Assembly (NCBI GenBank): GCA_050996575.1 | Contig: JBPCRS010000143.1 | Coordinates: forward strand, 1-8,394 | Source: DASUSH01 sp050996575 | Lineage (GTDB): Bacteria; Actinomycetota; Thermoleophilia; Solirubrobacterales; 70-9 | DNA length: 8,394 nucleotides | Direction of reading: 5' to 3' | Shown: positions 1 through 5,560 of the stretch, piece after piece | Numbering within the stretch: position 1 is the stretch's first letter | How the letters are laid out: each line of letters opens with the position of its first letter | Made by a program: the position numbers and the translations under genes | Notes under the pieces: generated by a model | Told to the model about the DNA's origin: nothing | Databases searched by the model: none | Seen by the model: only the letters and a program-made list of their open reading frames with translations

Positions 1-581
1 CCCCCTTGGCTTTGCTGTTCCCCCTCCTCGACCCCTTCGTCGCCGCCGAGGCCGAGCGTGCCGACCCCCGCCGCGGCGAGGTAGAGCGCGCTGGGGGCGC
101 CGAGCCCGCCGGCGCCGAGCAGCAGCACCTTCGAGTTGAGCAGCTTGACCTGGCCCTCGACCCCGACCTCGGGAAGCAGCGTGTGGCGCGAGTAGCGCAT
201 CCGCTGGTCCTTGGTCAGGCCCTCGGGCTCGACGACCGGCAGGCCGCGCTCGGCCCACTCGTTTATCCCGCCGGCAACCGAGGCGACGTTCTCGTAGCCG
301 AGCTCGGCGGCGAGCCGGTCGGCGGCGCGAGCCGAGCGGTTGCCGGAGGCGCAGTAGAGGAGGACGCGCTGCGAAGTGTCGGGGGCGACGCCGGCGATCT
401 TCTCGACGATGTCGGCGGGCGGGATCAGGGTCGAGTCGGCGATCCGCGAGATCTGGCGCTCGTGCGGCTCGCGCGTGTCGACGAGCACGGCGCCCGCCTC
501 GAGCTCGCCGGCGACATCGGCGGGGTCGACCTCCTCGATCCTCGCCTTGACCGCCTCGATCGGATCCGTCGTCGTCGCCAT
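1..581 (-). CDS. Rhodanese-ThiF/MoeB fusion, sulfur-carrier adenylyltransferase (partial, C-terminus off the left edge)
   Basis: Translation from the ATG at 579-581 gives 193 residues with no stop before the window edge. Residues ~13-115 form a rhodanese domain: a VDTRE motif near residue 34 and the persulfide-accepting loop CASGNR at 77-82, with Cys77 as the expected catalytic cysteine. Residues ~121-193 begin a ThiF/MoeB E1-like adenylyltransferase: RYSRHTLLPE (129-138), then the nucleotide-binding glycine motif GAGGLG (156-161). Known members adenylate the C-terminal glycine of a ubiquitin-like sulfur carrier (MoaD, ThiS, CysO) in the cytoplasm, and the rhodanese part supplies sulfur. The domain order is the reverse of MoeZ/MOCS3, which carry rhodanese at the C-terminus. 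The gene lies 60 bp downstream of htpX on the same strand, with a candidate AGGAG site 11 nt before the ATG. From about residue 179 the expected acidic and SNLxRQ motifs are lost (see findings). The carrier partner cannot be told from this window. Confidence 0.88.
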   Translation of the reverse strand, partial: MATTTDPIEAVKARIEEVDPADVAGELEAGAVLVDTREPHERQISRIADSTLIPPADIVEKIAGVAPDTSQRVLLYCASGNRSARAADRLAAELGYENVASVAGGINEWAERGLPVVEPEGLTKDQRMRYSRHTLLPEVGVEGQVKLLNSKVLLLGAGGLGAPSALYLAAAGVGTLGLGGDEGVEEGEQQSQG

Positions 582-592
582 TCGCCCTAAAT

Positions 593-627
593 CTCCTAAT
601 CCCGACAGGTTTTTATGTCTTTAGGAG
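593..627 (-). promoter_or_regulatory. Inverted repeat covering the ribosome binding site of the rhodanese-ThiF gene
   Basis: CTCCTAA at 593-599 and TTAGGAG at 621-627 are exact reverse complements, 7 bp each with a 21-nt spacer. Read as minus-strand mRNA, the upstream CTCCTAA arm can pair with TTAGGAG, which contains the only plausible Shine-Dalgarno sequence (AGGAG) of the downstream gene. If the transcript includes both arms, for example as htpX read-through, the hairpin could hide the ribosome site. The stretch 582-641 is noticeably more A/T-rich than its surroundings. The arms are short, so chance is possible and the role is inferred. Confidence 0.3.
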
Positions 628-641
628 TCTAGCGCGGCGAT

Positions 642-1505
642 TCAGCCGATCGCCGGGCGCATCTGCCGCAACCGGCGAACGCGCTCTTCGATCGGCGGGT
701 GGGTCGAGAACAGGCCCGCGATTCCACCCGACTTGAACGGCTTGACGATGTAGAGCGGCTCGGAGGCCTGGTTGACCGGCATCGGGATCGCCTCCGCCCC
801 CTGCTCGAGGCGCAGCAGCGCCGAGGCGAGCGATTCCGGGTTCTGGCAGATCTCGGCTCCGGTGGCGTCGGCGGAGTACTCGCGCTGGCGCGAGATTGAG
901 AGCTGGATCAGGCTCGCGGCGAGCGGCGCGAGAATGACCATCGCGAGCGCGCCGATCAGCCCGAGCGGACCCGAGTCCTCGTCGCCGCCGAACCAGAGCA
1001 GCATGTAGGCGAGGTAGGTGATCGCGCCGGCAACCGTCGCCGCGACCGACTGGATCAGAATGTCGCGATTGCGGATGTGGGCGAGCTCGTGCGCGATCAC
1101 GCCGCGCAGCTCGTCCTCGGAGAGCAGCTTGGTGATCCCGCGGGTGACGGCGACCGCCGAGTTCTTCGGGTTGCGGCCGGTTGCAAAGGCGTTCGGCTGA
1201 TCCTGCGGGATCACGTAGAGGTCGGGCATCGGCAGCCCGGCGCGGGTCGTCAGCTCTCGGACCATCTGGTAGAGCCGCGGCATCTCGGACTCCTCGACCG
1301 CCTTCGCACCGGACATCTTCAGCGCGATCTTGTCCGAGAACCAATATGCCCCGAAGTTGAAGATCGCGGCGCCGATCAGGAAGAACAGCGCCATCTGCTG
1401 GCCGCCGATCGCGAAACCGATCACGACCAGGAGGCCGGTCAGAGTCGCGAGCAGCAGCGTCGTCCGCAGTCCTGCGGCGAAGTTCGAGCGGGTGGTGGTT
1501 GTCAT
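642..1505 (-). CDS. htpX: HtpX family membrane zinc metalloprotease
   Basis: This is a 287-residue M48-family protease, close to the usual HtpX length. It carries the zinc-binding HELAH motif at 139-143 (His139, His143, catalytic Glu140) and a probable third ligand Glu209 in EYSAD. The FSTHPPIEER motif at 266-275 is typical of the family C-terminus. Hydrophobic segments lie at about 13-33, 36-56, 154-172 and 180-202, which fits an inner-membrane protein with its catalytic domain in the cytoplasm. Known HtpX proteins cut misfolded membrane proteins as part of membrane quality control. The reading frame stays open for 278 codons further upstream, but that part is antisense to the histidine kinase. 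The ATG at 1503-1505 is chosen because GAGGAG lies 9 nt before it and the N-terminus matches HtpX. The gene is divergent from the two-component pair and upstream of the rhodanese-ThiF gene. Confidence 0.95.
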   Translation of the reverse strand: MTTTTRSNFAAGLRTTLLLATLTGLLVVIGFAIGGQQMALFFLIGAAIFNFGAYWFSDKIALKMSGAKAVEESEMPRLYQMVRELTTRAGLPMPDLYVIPQDQPNAFATGRNPKNSAVAVTRGITKLLSEDELRGVIAHELAHIRNRDILIQSVAATVAGAITYLAYMLLWFGGDEDSGPLGLIGALAMVILAPLAASLIQLSISRQREYSADATGAEICQNPESLASALLRLEQGAEAIPMPVNQASEPLYIVKPFKSGGIAGLFSTHPPIEERVRRLRQMRPAIG

Positions 1506-1514
1506 CTCAGGCGG

Positions 1515-1520
1515 CTCCTC
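1515..1520 (-). promoter_or_regulatory. Ribosome binding site of htpX
   Basis: GAGGAG on the minus strand ends 9 nt before the ATG at 1505. It settles the htpX start against the much longer open frame that continues upstream over the kinase gene. Confidence 0.7.
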
Positions 1521-1550
1521 GTAAAGGTTGGTCAGATCAGTATGGCGGAG

Positions 1551-1564
1551 GGTTCTTAAAAACC
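1551..1564. promoter_or_regulatory. Imperfect palindrome in the htpX / histidine kinase divergent promoter region
   Basis: GGTTCTTAAAAACC is a 14-bp palindrome with 6 of 7 pairs matching. It lies near the middle of the 84-bp gap between two divergent starts (htpX at 1505, kinase at 1590). It is A/T-rich in a G/C-rich setting, as expected for an operator or promoter element. The neighbouring response regulator is an obvious candidate binder, but no consensus was matched and the role is inferred. Confidence 0.3.
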
Positions 1565-1589
1565 ACCTGATGTCCTGAATACTTGTCGC

Positions 1590-2591
1590 GTGCGCCCCCG
1601 AGCTCTGCTCACCCAGGTCCTCGTCGCAAACCTGCTGCTGGTCACGGTTGCGGTCGTCGCCGCAGCGCTGGTCGCGGGCACCGGCGAGATCAGCGAGGAC
1701 TCTCCGGCGGGGATCGTGCTCGCGTTCGCGATCGCGTTGAGCGTGCTCGTCAACGTCCACACCCTCGCCCGCCGACTCGCCCCGCTCGAGCGGCTCGCCA
1801 ACGAAATGGAGCACGCGGACCTGTCCCGGCCCGGCTCCAACCTCGCCTATCGCGACGGCCTCGAGGGGCCCGAGGAGGTGCGGCGCCTGCAGCAATCGTT
1901 CGTGAAGATGCTCGAGCGGCTCGAGACCGAGCGCCGGCAAAGCGCGAGCATGGCACTCGAAGCGCAGGAACAGGAACGGGCACGGGTCGCCCGCGACCTT
2001 CACGACGAGGTCAACCAATCGCTCACCGGGCTCATCCTTCGGCTCGAAGCGGTCCGGCGCAAGGCACCCGCCGAGCTCGGCGACGAGCTCGGCGAGACGC
2101 GTGCGCTCGCCAACCAGGCGATGGAGGAGCTGGTCGCGCTGGCGCGCCAGCTTCGGCCGACGGCGCTCGACGACCTCGGGCTGAGCGCGGCGCTGGCATC
2201 GAATACCGACGAGCTCGGGCGCCAGAGCGAAATCGCGACGAGCTACGGCGCCGCCGGCGACTTCACCGACCTCACCGACGAGGTCCAGCTCGTCCTCTAC
2301 AGAGTCGCCCAGGAAGCGCTCGCCAACGCCGCCCAGCACTCGGGCGCGTCCTCGGTTGTCGTGCGGCTGGCGCGTGAGGGCAACCGGGTCGAGCTGACGA
2401 TCTCCGACGACGGCTCCGGCTTCGCCTTCGACGACGCCGGCGGCGGGCTCGGGCTCGAGGGCATGCGCGAGCGGGCGCTGCTCGTCGGCGGCGAGTTGCG
2501 GATCGAGTCGCGGCCCGAGATCGGGACGAGGGTGCGGCTGATCGTCGACCTATTACCGTCACCACTGCCGATGACGAGCGAGGCCCGATGA
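1590..2591 (+). CDS. Two-component sensor histidine kinase, NarL/LiaS/DesK type (HisKA_3)
   Basis: The protein has 333 residues. Two membrane segments (~10-30 and ~42-60) are separated by only about 11 residues, so there is almost no external sensor domain. A HAMP-like/coiled linker follows (~60-130). The dimerisation and phosphoacceptor helix contains RDLHDEVNQSL with the phosphorylated His138. The ATPase domain has the N-box (QEALANAAQH, Asn246), a G1-like motif DDGSGF (273-278) and a second glycine motif GGGLGLEGM (284-292). It should autophosphorylate at the membrane and pass phosphate to the regulator encoded immediately downstream (4-nt ATGA overlap). The start is the GTG at 1590; no good Shine-Dalgarno sequence precedes it. 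AATACT at 1578-1583 could be a -10 element giving a leaderless transcript. The stimulus is unknown; the very short loop fits intramembrane-sensing kinases that respond to envelope or lipid stress, which is inference. Confidence 0.92.
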   Translation: MRPRALLTQVLVANLLLVTVAVVAAALVAGTGEISEDSPAGIVLAFAIALSVLVNVHTLARRLAPLERLANEMEHADLSRPGSNLAYRDGLEGPEEVRRLQQSFVKMLERLETERRQSASMALEAQEQERARVARDLHDEVNQSLTGLILRLEAVRRKAPAELGDELGETRALANQAMEELVALARQLRPTALDDLGLSAALASNTDELGRQSEIATSYGAAGDFTDLTDEVQLVLYRVAQEALANAAQHSGASSVVVRLAREGNRVELTISDDGSGFAFDDAGGGLGLEGMRERALLVGGELRIESRPEIGTRVRLIVDLLPSPLPMTSEAR

Positions 2592-3217
2592 AGATTCTGA
2601 TTGCAGACGACCACGGAATCGTCCGCTCCGGCATGCGCGTCCTGCTCGAGAGCCAGGAGGACATCGAGGTCATCGCCGAGGCCGCCGACGGCGTCGAGGC
2701 CCGCGACATGGCGATCCGCGAGCGCCCTGACCTGGCGATCCTCGACGTCAAGATGCCGCGGCTCACCGGCCTGCAGGCGACCCGCGAGATCCGCGAGCAG
2801 GCGCCCGACGTCGCCGTCCTGATTCTCTCGATGCACGACGACGAGCGCTACCTGTTCGAGGCGCTCAAGGCAGGCGCCTCCGGCTACGTGCTCAAGCGTC
2901 AGGCCGACGCCGAACTGCTCGACGCGATCCGCGCGGTCGAGCGCGGCGAGCCCTTCCTCACCCCGGACGCCCAGCGAGCGCTGATCAAGGACCTCCTCGA
3001 CCGCGGCTCGGAGCGCTCCAACGAGCTCAGCCCGCGCGAGCAGGAGGTCGTCAAGCTCGTCGCCGAGGCGCACACCAACAAGGAGATCGCCGAGCTGCTC
3101 CACCTCTCCGAGAAGACCGTCGAGAACCACCGCGCAAACGCGATGCGAAAGCTCGGCATGCGCGACCGCGTCGAGCTCGTGCGCTACGCGATTCGGCGCG
3201 GGTTGATCGAGCCATAA
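2588..3217 (+). CDS. LuxR/NarL-family response regulator
   Basis: The 209-residue protein has an N-terminal receiver domain (~1-120) with the acidic pair Asp7/Asp8, phosphoacceptor Asp53 (LAILDVKMP), the switch residue Ser81 and Lys103. All key receiver residues are present. The C-terminal LuxR-type helix-turn-helix (~146-205) has LSPREQEV (147-154), NKEIAELL (164-171) and the recognition helix region SEKTVENHR (174-182). It is the cognate partner of the upstream kinase: its ATG overlaps the kinase stop as ATGA, giving translational coupling. Phosphorylation is expected to promote dimerisation and DNA binding. Targets are not shown; its own promoter region and divergent htpX are the nearest candidates. 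Confidence 0.95.
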   Translation: MKILIADDHGIVRSGMRVLLESQEDIEVIAEAADGVEARDMAIRERPDLAILDVKMPRLTGLQATREIREQAPDVAVLILSMHDDERYLFEALKAGASGYVLKRQADAELLDAIRAVERGEPFLTPDAQRALIKDLLDRGSERSNELSPREQEVVKLVAEAHTNKEIAELLHLSEKTVENHRANAMRKLGMRDRVELVRYAIRRGLIEP

Positions 3218-3461
3218 GGGTTTGGTCGGTGCGCTGTCGGGACTCCGGCGCAGCTTCCGCGTCCCAGGGCGCCGCGGGCGGCCCGATCGAGCCCGAGTGT
3301 GCACTAACCGGGGCTATGGCACCGGTTAGTGCACAGTCGACCGCCGACCGCGCACAGAACTCGCCCGATAGCTCACCAAACAGGCACGAACTCACTCCCC
3401 TACAAGCCCCGCGACCACGGCAGTCCTGCGTCGCGGACGCTACGGCGGAGTCCCTCGGCCC
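3218..3461. other. Convergent intergenic region (244 bp)
   Basis: The region lies between the stop of the response regulator (plus) and the stop of the membrane protein (minus). It holds the strong inverted repeat at 3298-3335. A weaker possible hairpin lies just after the regulator gene: TGCGC at 3230-3234 pairs with GCGCA at 3248-3252, with an inner CGG/CCG and a GACT loop. I found no tRNA, no plausible gene and no other repeat in it. Open frames crossing it run into the opposite-strand membrane protein gene and look like shadows. Confidence 0.7.
3298..3335. terminator. Perfect 14-bp inverted repeat, probable bidirectional terminator
   Basis: TGTGCACTAACCGG at 3298-3311 and CCGGTTAGTGCACA at 3322-3335 are exact reverse complements around a 10-nt loop (GGCTATGGCA). 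The site lies between two convergent genes, about 80 bp past one stop and 126 bp past the other, the classic place for a shared terminator. No T-run follows on either strand, so it would be a U-less hairpin of the kind often proposed in high-GC actinobacteria. A repeated element or protein-binding site is the main alternative. Confidence 0.6.
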
Positions 3462-4931
3462 CTACGGAACCACCTCCGGCGGATCGACCCCCGCCCCGGC
3501 TGAGATCGCGGCGATCCGGACCTGCTCGGCGATCGCGGCGTTGGACGGCTCACCGGCGAGCTCCTTGCTGGTGAAGGCGAGCGAGCCGAACTCGGACGCG
3601 CCGTCGAAGTAACGGCCGGCGGAGAGCGGGAACTGCGGCGGAACGACGCCTTCGAGGTTGGGGTCCGCGCTCGGCTCGTAGTTGCCGGGGACGGTCGCCG
3701 TCGCCTGCTCAACCCCGGAGGCAGTCGCCTGCGCTCTGACCGAGTAGTCGCGCAGGAAGAGCGCCCCGTCGTGGAGCTGGCGGATGCCGGTCGAGACCGA
3801 GACCAAGGTGACGACGAGTACGGCGATCGTCGCCGCGCGCGGCAGCTTGATCCCCTGCAGAGCGTTGACGACGACGAGGAAGACGAGGACCGCCCCCGGG
3901 AGGATGTAGCGCGACTCGTCGGGGGCTCGGTCGGGTCCGAGGGAGAGCGCCGTCAGGGTCCAGTAGGTGGCGAGGATGGCCAGCGTCGCGACGAGCTCGA
4001 TCGGGATCCGACGGCGGGTGATCCGGATCGCGAGGCCGACGATCGCGGCGAGCGCGAGGACCCTCCCCCACCCGGTCTCGATCTCGACCGTCGGGTTCAG
4101 CCCCTCACCCGAGATCGTCGCGCCGAGCCCCGTGACCGAAGCGAGGACGATCGCCAGCGCCTCCGCCGCGTAGGCCGGAATCAGCCAGACGTTCGCCGCG
4201 CGCAACGCGCTCGGGTCGTCGAACTGCATCGCCCAGATCCACCAGACGAGCCAGAGCAAGAGCGGCACGAGGAAGACCCAGGCGCGCCCTCGGTTTCGCT
4301 TGCGCCAGAGCAGCATCACCGCGACGCCGACGACGAACGGCAGCCCGACCGAGTGACAAGCGACGGCGAAGACGAGCAGCAGGCAGGCGGCGATGTCGCC
4401 GCGACCGTCGCGACGGTCGATCATCAGCAGCGCCCCGATACCGGCGGTCAGCGCGAAGACGAACGTCATCACCGAGAGCGGCCAGAGCAGCGTCTCCCAG
4501 GAGGCGCCGAGGAAGAGCACGATCACAGCCGGGGCCAGCCCGAGCCACGCGCCGACGCGGCGGCGGCAGTAGGCGAAGAGGAGCAGCGACAGGGCCGCGA
4601 TCCCGGCGCCGCCGATCAGGCGGAGGACGATGTAGTCGGGGCCGAAGGCGGAAAAGACGCCCTGGTAGATCAGGTTCGAGACCGCGAGCAGGTGCCCGTT
4701 TCGAGGCCGCATGATCGTCTCCGCGTCGAATCCGACGGCCAGGCTCTCGAACAGCTCGACCTCGTCGTTGAACAGGGTCGTGTCGCGCGCCTCGTAGAGC
4801 AGAACCGCGATTGCGACGGCGATTGCGACGCCGAGAACGAGCCGCGCCGAGCGCAGATCAACCTCGGGACGGCGTCTGCGTACCGCCGTGGGGCGGCGGC
4901 GTGAGCGGCGCTCGGCAGTCGGCGATGCCAC
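3462..4931 (-). CDS. Polytopic membrane protein, GT-C glycosyltransferase-like
   Basis: The 489-residue protein starts with an Arg-rich cytoplasmic tail (~1-28). About eleven hydrophobic segments follow, among them ~29-46, 100-121, 129-144, 150-170, 179-207, 217-234, 247-270, 288-303, 311-331, 343-359 and 365-383. A soluble C-terminal part of ~105 residues completes it. The first external loop has an acidic pair Asp56-Glu57 in TLFNDEVEL, the position where GT-C enzymes such as ArnT and mannosyltransferases carry their catalytic acids. A RYILPGAVLVF segment (341-351) resembles a late GT-C helix. Such enzymes move sugars from lipid-linked donors outside the membrane. I recognise no specific subfamily, and a non-catalytic membrane protein is possible. 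The start is a GTG with no clear ribosome site but a TAGATT hexamer just upstream. It stands alone, convergent with the two-component pair and divergent from the SUF operon. Confidence 0.72.
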   Translation of the reverse strand: MASPTAERRSRRRPTAVRRRRPEVDLRSARLVLGVAIAVAIAVLLYEARDTTLFNDEVELFESLAVGFDAETIMRPRNGHLLAVSNLIYQGVFSAFGPDYIVLRLIGGAGIAALSLLLFAYCRRRVGAWLGLAPAVIVLFLGASWETLLWPLSVMTFVFALTAGIGALLMIDRRDGRGDIAACLLLVFAVACHSVGLPFVVGVAVMLLWRKRNRGRAWVFLVPLLLWLVWWIWAMQFDDPSALRAANVWLIPAYAAEALAIVLASVTGLGATISGEGLNPTVEIETGWGRVLALAAIVGLAIRITRRRIPIELVATLAILATYWTLTALSLGPDRAPDESRYILPGAVLVFLVVVNALQGIKLPRAATIAVLVVTLVSVSTGIRQLHDGALFLRDYSVRAQATASGVEQATATVPGNYEPSADPNLEGVVPPQFPLSAGRYFDGASEFGSLAFTSKELAGEPSNAAIAEQVRIAAISAGAGVDPPEVVP

Positions 4932-4940
4932 GGGTGCGGC

Positions 4941-4946
4941 AATCTA
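4941..4946 (-). promoter_or_regulatory. Candidate -10 element of the membrane protein gene
   Basis: TAGATT on the minus strand fits the TANNNT actinobacterial -10 pattern and ends 9 nt before the GTG start. Transcription would begin about 3 nt before the start codon, so the mRNA would be nearly leaderless, in line with the lack of a Shine-Dalgarno sequence. No convincing -35 is visible. Confidence 0.3.
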
Positions 4947-5058
4947 TCCGGCGTGATGCCGAGGCCGGTGAGAAGGCCGCGACTGGCGCGTGATCACCGA
5001 GGCGATCAGGCGGCTGCGGGCGCGCAAGTGACCACACAGCCATAACCGACCCGACCGC

Positions 5059-5064
5059 TAGGAT
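5059..5064 (+). promoter_or_regulatory. Candidate -10 element of the SUF operon
   Basis: TAGGAT fits TANNNT and ends 7 nt before the ATG at 5072, placing the predicted transcription start at or next to the start codon. No Shine-Dalgarno sequence precedes this ATG, which supports a leaderless transcript. No clear -35 is seen. I could not find a convincing palindromic Rrf2 operator around it; the only repeat is the short ACCGACCCGACCG stretch just upstream. Confidence 0.35.
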
Positions 5065-5071
5065 TTCTTCG

Positions 5072-5560
5072 ATGCTGTTCTCGACCAAGGCCGAGTACGG
5101 GGTTCGACTGCTCGTCGAGCTTGGGCGCCGCGATGGCGGCGCCCCGGTGGCGCTGGCCAGCCTCGCCGAGGCCGAGTCGCTGCCGCTCTCCTACCTCGAG
5201 CATCTCGTCGCGCGGCTACGCGACGCCGGGCTCGTCAGCTCGACCCGCGGCGCCCACGGCGGCTATAGGCTCGCCCGGGCCTCCGAGGAGATCACGATGC
5301 TCGAGGTCGTCGAGGCGCTCGAGGGCCCGGTCGCCCCAATGGAGTGCTTCCATGCCGAGCCCGAGGGCCGCGTGCTCTGCTCGCACGAGGTCGACGGCGA
5401 CCAGGCGTGCGCGACGAAGCTGCTCTGGACCCGCGTTCACGGCGGCGTCACCCGGGCGCTCTCCGGCACCACGCTCGCCGAGCTCGTCGCATTCTCACAA
5501 CCGACTTCCGTGCCCACCGCTACCGCGAAGGAGAAGACAACCGTTGGCACCACGAGCTGA
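5072..5560 (+). CDS. Rrf2-family transcriptional regulator of Fe-S assembly
   Basis: The 162-residue protein begins MLFSTKAEYGVRLLVEL, typical of Rrf2/IscR. A winged helix-turn-helix covers ~1-70, with helices around LASLAEAESLPLSYLEHLV and the characteristic wing RGAHGGYRLAR (59-69). Three cysteines follow, Cys92, Cys103 and Cys113, with His94 and His105 nearby; family members use such cysteines to hold an Fe-S cluster and so sense Fe-S supply. The spacing (C-x10-C-x9-C) is wider than in E. coli IscR (C-x5-C-x5-C). As the first gene of a SUF operon, it most likely autoregulates the operon as an IscR-like repressor. The tail (~145-162) is Thr-rich and poorly conserved, and its last 17 nt overlap the start of sufC. 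Family is firm; the cluster and the control of this operon are inferred. Confidence 0.9.
   Translation: MLFSTKAEYGVRLLVELGRRDGGAPVALASLAEAESLPLSYLEHLVARLRDAGLVSSTRGAHGGYRLARASEEITMLEVVEALEGPVAPMECFHAEPEGRVLCSHEVDGDQACATKLLWTRVHGGVTRALSGTTLAELVAFSQPTSVPTATAKEKTTVGTTS
5528..5533 (+). promoter_or_regulatory. Ribosome binding site that sets the sufC start
   Basis: AAGGAG ends 10 nt before the TTG at 5544. The next in-frame candidate, TTG at 5562, would be 28 nt away. The site lies inside the end of the Rrf2 gene, so sufC translation is probably coupled to it. Confidence 0.65.

Noticed and set aside
6..590. Plus-strand open frame at the left edge
   Set aside because: The minus strand encodes clear rhodanese and ThiF motifs throughout; the plus-strand product is Asp/Arg/Gly-rich with no domain.
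1506..2339. Upstream extension of the htpX reading frame, 278 extra codons on the minus strand
   Set aside because: It is antisense to the well-supported histidine kinase, has no recognisable domain, and htpX has a good ribosome site and normal N-terminus at 1505.
2297..3304. Minus-strand open frame (335 codons) opposite the kinase and response regulator
   Set aside because: Antisense shadow of two complete, motif-bearing genes; no recognisable domain or start signal.
3771..4904. Long plus-strand open frame (377 codons) opposite the membrane protein
   Set aside because: Composition is dominated by Arg, Asp, Glu and Gln, as expected from the complement of a hydrophobic coding sequence; no motif seen.
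4990..4997. GTGATCAC palindrome upstream of the Rrf2 gene considered as an operator
   Set aside because: Only 8 bp, does not extend, and lies about 75 bp before the start; easily a chance match.
5121..5543. Upstream extension of the sufC frame from an ATG at 5121
   Set aside because: The extra 141 residues are low-complexity Arg/Ser/Pro-rich and lie in the wrong frame of the Rrf2 gene; SufC homology begins right after 5544.
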